Below are positions 61,302-64,000 of a DNA stretch of 64,000 nucleotides, one piece after another. The notes beneath the pieces were generated by a model. The model saw only the letters and a list, made by a program, of their open reading frames with translations. It ran no database searches and was not told the DNA's origin. Every line of letters starts with the position of its first letter. Position 1 is the stretch's first letter. A program made the position numbers and the translations under genes. The stretch lies in assembly GCF_004208415.1 (NCBI RefSeq), contig NZ_CP035758.1, positions 8,246,001-8,310,000 of the forward strand. Direction: 5' to 3'. The stretch is from Ktedonosporobacter rubrisoli. Lineage in GTDB: Bacteria > Chloroflexota > Ktedonobacteria > Ktedonobacterales > Ktedonobacteraceae.

Positions 61302-61498
61302 GAAGCCCTGAACCTCGCTGGGAGGCCCAGGGCTTTTGACGCTGGCAAATGGGATGATTTGTCTGCTCTCAGGGCTCTAGCTCGTGCCGGCGGGCGAACT
61401 GCTCGCTGTCGAGGATATAGCAATTATAGAGCTCGCTAAAAATGACCGGGACGCGGCGCTCCTGCAGATAGTACAGGCATTCGCAAAAGTAGATGTGG
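61302..61498 (-). repeat. 197-bp repeat, copy 1 (3' end of a hypothetical gene plus flank)
   Basis: Matches 56356-56551. The identity continues past the stop at 61369, so the repeat was copied as DNA and not kept by coding constraint alone. Confidence 0.8.
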
Positions 61499-62283
61499 CT
61501 TTTTTTCATCAGCATGGAGTCGCTGCTCTGGTTTACAAGCTCCATGACGGCGTTGAGCGCTCTCAGGGCTGGCCGATACTCGGCCCAGGGATCGACCGGA
61601 CCATGCAGCGGGGCGAGCGGAATCGGCTCCGGCGGTACGTGCCCACGAGGCTTGATGACGGCGCGTGTTTTGCTGCTGGCTTTGATGACGCCATCGACGA
61701 GATACACAACGCGCTTGGTAGGATGGTCGCGTCCGCCCTGCAGAAAGGCTTGATCGGCGGCATCCCAGTCGTTGCCTTCGTAGAGGATCGTCTTGCGGCT
61801 CACTTTGACTACATAGTGATGAATATCCGTTGGAGGTTCATTCTGTGGGACAACTGGCTTCATGCTGCTCACACTTCTCCTTGCTACCAGTTCAACTTCT
61901 TTATGCGTAGAATGCTGTGTGTCGTTAGCCACTGGCTGTTCGACTGCAACCTTTTCGATGCTTGAGCTGCTTGTATCGTCAACCACGGGCTGTTCAACTT
62001 CCATAAGTTTGGCGGTAGGCTTATCTGTGTCGTCAGCTTGACGAGATGACGAGAGCTTTAAGAGGTAGAGGTGTTGCTGCTCGTCGTAATAGAAGGGAAT
62101 GTGGTTCTGTTGGAGCCAGCGCTGACATTGCTTGAAGAGATTATCGAAGTACCGCTGTTCGCCGCTGGTTGTGGCCATTTGTTGAAGTAAGCGAGCCTGG
62201 TTGAGCTGGTCGAGGATGATCAGCGTGCGCTCGCGCGAGGGCGGTTTGTGGTTATCGGTGTGGGTGTCTGCGTTTGTTGACAT
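61369..62283 (-). CDS. Lineage-specific hypothetical protein, 304 residues
   Basis: Not recognised. Residues 1-80 are helical with a Gln-rich segment (ERTLIILDQLNQARLLQQM, FKQCQRWLQQNHIPFYY). A Glu/Val/Asp-rich linker follows with a short repeat (VEQPVVDD, VEQPVAND). The C-terminal half contains SRKTILYEGNDWDAADQAFLQGGRDHPTKRVVYLVDG and ends in the copied ECLYYLQERRVPVIFSE module. No membrane segment is visible. GGAAGGAAC lies before the ATG. It follows a 73-residue gene by 95 bp, in one direction. Confidence 0.65.
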   Translation of the reverse strand: MSTNADTHTDNHKPPSRERTLIILDQLNQARLLQQMATTSGEQRYFDNLFKQCQRWLQQNHIPFYYDEQQHLYLLKLSSSRQADDTDKPTAKLMEVEQPVVDDTSSSSIEKVAVEQPVANDTQHSTHKEVELVARRSVSSMKPVVPQNEPPTDIHHYVVKVSRKTILYEGNDWDAADQAFLQGGRDHPTKRVVYLVDGVIKASSKTRAVIKPRGHVPPEPIPLAPLHGPVDPWAEYRPALRALNAVMELVNQSSDSMLMKKSHIYFCECLYYLQERRVPVIFSELYNCYILDSEQFARRHELEP

Positions 62284-62378
62284 AAGTTCCTTCCATTCCT
62301 AACACTTCCACTCTAAAACAAGACAAAAACCTGATAACGCTTCGATGCTAAAACGAAATGAAAAGGCAAGAGTTTTCG

Positions 62379-62600
62379 CTAGCCTAGCGTTTTTTGATAG
62401 CGCTCGTAAAGCAGATCGCTAGACTCTTGTTCGCCCACGAGCCGCGTGAGCTGCTCTTGTGTGGCTCCCAGTTGTTGATAGCACCGATTGATTGTGCTAT
62501 GGCTCGCGGTAATCGCGAAGCCTTCAAGGGCTCGCTGTAGCGCTACGCATTCATCTTCGATTTGTTGGAGCAACTGAGCGATCTCGCTTTGCATATTCAT
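62379..62600 (-). CDS. Small coiled-coil hypothetical protein, 73 residues
   Basis: An entirely helical-looking protein (MQSEIAQLLQQIEDECVALQ, LGATQEQLTRLVGEQESSDLL), probably a coiled coil. AAAGGA precedes the ATG at 62600. It probably forms an operon with the 304-residue gene downstream and is divergent from a small HTH gene; a perfect 14-bp palindrome lies in the shared spacer. Function is unknown. Confidence 0.65.
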   Translation of the reverse strand: MNMQSEIAQLLQQIEDECVALQRALEGFAITASHSTINRCYQQLGATQEQLTRLVGEQESSDLLYERYQKTLG

Positions 62601-62674
62601 TGTTAATCCTTTCTAAAAATGTGGGGATAATGTCCCCTCTTCCAGTTACAACCGATTAGAAATGTACGACATTT

Positions 62675-62688
62675 ATGCCGTACGGCAT
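62675..62688. promoter_or_regulatory. Palindromic operator candidate
   Basis: ATGCCGTACGGCAT is a perfect 14-bp palindrome between the divergent 73-residue gene and the first small HTH gene. The flanking 62682-62720 recurs in inverted orientation upstream of the second HTH gene. Confidence 0.6.
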
Positions 62689-62771
62689 ATAAACCATATC
62701 ATTACAAACCGTCTCGTGTCAAGCCTACGATTTTCGCTACAATAGCGCTATACAGGATAGGAGGAAGTAGT

Positions 62772-63014
62772 ATGATTCGTCTAAAGGTGAAAGAGGTAGC
62801 AAAGGCCAAAGGTGTCAATCAGCGGCAGCTATCTCTACGTTCTGGTATAGATATTCGAACCGTGCAGCGCATATTTCGCGATCCAACCCGAGCCGTGAGT
62901 ACCACTACCCTGGATAAATTTGCTAAAGTGCTGGGCGTCGATGCCTCCGAACTGCTAGAGAGTGCTCCCGATGAAGAGCCTGGGAGCGCGCTAGCACCAG
63001 AGTCATCAGCTTAG
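62772..63014 (+). CDS. Small XRE-family HTH protein, tandem copy 1
   Basis: An 80-residue protein, almost all of it a Cro/C1-type helix-turn-helix: LKVKEVAKAKGVNQRQLSLRSGIDIRTVQRIFRDPTRAV and TLDKFAKVLGVDASELLE. It is most like the small Cro/C1 regulators that bind DNA as dimers. The acidic tail (SAPDEEPGSALAPESS) is short. AGGAGG lies before the ATG, and TTCGCTACAATAG upstream contains the -10. It is about 70 percent identical to the protein at 63547, 775 bp downstream. Confidence 0.82.
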   Translation: MIRLKVKEVAKAKGVNQRQLSLRSGIDIRTVQRIFRDPTRAVSTTTLDKFAKVLGVDASELLESAPDEEPGSALAPESSA

Positions 63015-63173
63015 CTGTTTTACTCTAACCTCTTTTGTGCTCTGCCCTAATTTGTTAATATGCTCTTGACATCCCCTAGCCTAACCTCTTAGAAGATGTT
63101 GCCGACGAGTGAATTTACTTATTCATCATTGCTTGCTTATCTCCCCTTTGATTAAGACAGGTTTTCAGCTTCC

Positions 63174-63250
63174 TAAAAAGGGATTGTTAAGGGCTGGCCC
63201 TTAACCGAGGGCACGGGGCGCGAGCCCCGCAATATCGCGGCGCGGCTCCA
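63174..63250 (+). repeat. Dispersed intergenic repeat, copy 3 (divergent)
   Basis: It begins AAAAAGGGATTGTTAAGGG and has CCCTTAACC shortly after, as in copies 1 and 2, but the spacer is shorter and the 3' part differs. Confidence 0.5.
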
Positions 63251-63450
63251 ACGTTTCCCTTTCTTTTCGACCTGTTCATCGGCGAGCCTTTCTACAATAG
63301 TGGAAGATTATCCTAACCCTTCCACTTATTAGATGCTTTTGCGAAAATTGGTTATAAAACGAAAATAAGAAATTTATGTCGACTTAAACACAGGCGATGA
63401 AATATTATTTTGTACCAAACAATAGAAGTATAGTTATAAAAAATCGCTTT

Positions 63451-63487
63451 GACAATTCGGTTTGTATTCATATGGTTTACATGCCGT
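63451..63487 (-). repeat. Inverted copy of the operator-like block
   Basis: The reverse complement contains ACGGCATGTAAACCATATGA and ATACAAACCG, nearly the same as 62682-62720 upstream of the first HTH gene. TTGACA at 63450-63455 borders it. Confidence 0.65.
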
Positions 63488-63546
63488 CTTCTCCGTTTCC
63501 TGCAGCTTCGCTACAATAGCCCTACCTGGGGTTATTGAGGTGAGAG

Positions 63547-63786
63547 ATGATTAGCTTGAAGGTGCAAGAGATAGCCAAGAGTAAGGGTATTAGCCAGCGG
63601 CAACTATCGCTCCGTTCCGGCGTAGATATTCGGACAGTGCAACGGATATTTCGCAATCCGACCAAAATTGTGCATACCGATACCCTGGATAAATTTGCTA
63701 AAGTGCTGGGCGTCGATGCCTCCGAGCTGATCGAGAGCATTCCTGATGAAGAGCCTGGAAGCCCACTAACTGATGTATCGGCTTAA
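63547..63786 (+). CDS. Small XRE-family HTH protein, tandem copy 2
   Basis: A 79-residue paralogue of the protein at 62772: LKVQEIAKSKGISQRQLSLRSGVDIRTVQRIFRNPTKIV and TLDKFAKVLGVDASELIE. Differences concentrate in the loop after the recognition helix and in the acidic tail. GAGGTGAG precedes the ATG. The 3' flank is duplicated as well (GAAGATGTTGCCGACGAGTG, near 63866). Confidence 0.82.
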   Translation: MISLKVQEIAKSKGISQRQLSLRSGVDIRTVQRIFRNPTKIVHTDTLDKFAKVLGVDASELIESIPDEEPGSPLTDVSA

Positions 63787-63960
63787 GCGTTGTAATCTAG
63801 CCTCTTTTGTACTCTACTCTAATTTGTTAGCGTGCTCCTGGCATCCCCTAACCCCTAACCTGTTAGAAGATGTTGCCGACGAGTGACTTTACTTGTTCAT
63901 CATTGCTTGCTTTTCCCCCCTTAAGTGATTTAGAAAGCCCTGACGATTTAGGTCAGAGCC

Positions 63961-64000
63961 GAAAATTTTTGTCACAATAGTGATATCATTAGTTATGGGC
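63961..64000 (+). promoter_or_regulatory. Possible start of a third HTH unit at the window edge
   Basis: TTTTTGTCACAATAGTGATA resembles the TTCGCTACAATAG element that precedes both HTH genes and follows a third copy of the spacer, but the gene itself would lie beyond 64000. Confidence 0.35.

Larger units (their letters stand above)
63015..63546. other. Region between tandem HTH genes, 532 bp
   Basis: It includes a conserved 3' flank (AGAAGATGTTGCCGACGAGT near 63091) shared with the second copy, a relative of the dispersed repeat at 63174-63250, a GC-rich hairpin (GGGGCGCGAGCCCC near 63215), and the inverted operator-like block at 63451-63487. Confidence 0.55.

Noticed and set aside
62772..63786. 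Toxin-antitoxin system formed by the small HTH genes
   Set aside because: No toxin-like partner overlaps or follows either copy; both are HTH proteins.

Overview
The window looks like chromosomal DNA of a soil-type, large-genome bacterium of the class Ktedonobacteria (Chloroflexota). This is an inference from gene content: tandem zinc-ribbon Ser/Thr kinases fused to WD40 propellers, several flavin/F420-type LLM oxidoreductases, many one-component regulators, a KGG-repeat stress protein, a two-domain YabN/MazG protein, and long intergenic spacers carrying dispersed repeats. GC content is moderate. No rRNA, tRNA, CRISPR array, integrase or transposase was found.

Layout. 1-3.1 kb: start of a pseudouridine-5'-phosphate glycosidase gene, an alpha/beta-hydrolase-fold protein without its catalytic Ser/Asp, and an acyl-CoA dehydrogenase. 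3.3-7.6 kb: two kinase-WD40 proteins. 7.9-9.3 kb: a receiver-only response regulator overlapping plsX. 9.5-16.6 kb: stress protein, two LLM oxidoreductases, a quinone oxidoreductase, an XRE regulator and a GerMN lipoprotein. 16.8-23.3 kb: housekeeping genes (GT4 glycosyltransferase, ribosomal protein L25/Ctc, PolX, YabN-MazG). 24.5-29.5 kb: an SPFH membrane protein (frameshifted), RicT/PSP1 protein with a Cys-rich tail, an ANTAR regulator, and DAHP synthase preceded by a leader-peptide attenuator. 29.9-37.3 kb: membrane/TPR proteins, GNAT, SMR transporter, beta-mannosidase, acyltransferase. 37.5-41.2 kb: a decaying ABC-transporter cluster. 41.4-49.5 kb: methyltransferase, Clp-N regulator, MarR/quinone-oxidoreductase pair, a frameshifted proline-racemase-family gene, GlcG/HbpS-like protein, then tgt-lipM. 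49.9-64 kb: sigma factor, stress/efflux/regulator genes, lineage-specific hypotheticals and a tandem pair of small HTH regulators at the right edge.

The most distinctive signal is regulatory. The DAHP synthase gene (first step of aromatic amino acid synthesis) has a near-consensus promoter, a 22-codon leader ORF with a run of Phe/Tyr/Trp codons, and an intrinsic terminator just before the gene: a ribosome-mediated attenuator apparently sensing all three aromatic amino acids. Other self-contained circuits are: a Clp-N/ribbon-helix-helix-like protein with a 13-bp inverted repeat in its own promoter; a MarR regulator with a near-leaderless mRNA and two copies of one operator between divergent genes; a TetR gene with matching operators before itself and before the next gene; and duplicated small HTH genes whose upstream sites are inverted copies of one another.

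Several reading frames are broken: the SPFH protein, an ABC ATPase, its ABC-2 permease (nonsense codon), an ABC-LytTR protein, an alpha/beta hydrolase remnant, the proline-racemase-family gene and the sigma factor. The 37.5-41.2 kb group looks like real decay. The isolated single-base shifts elsewhere could equally be sequence errors.
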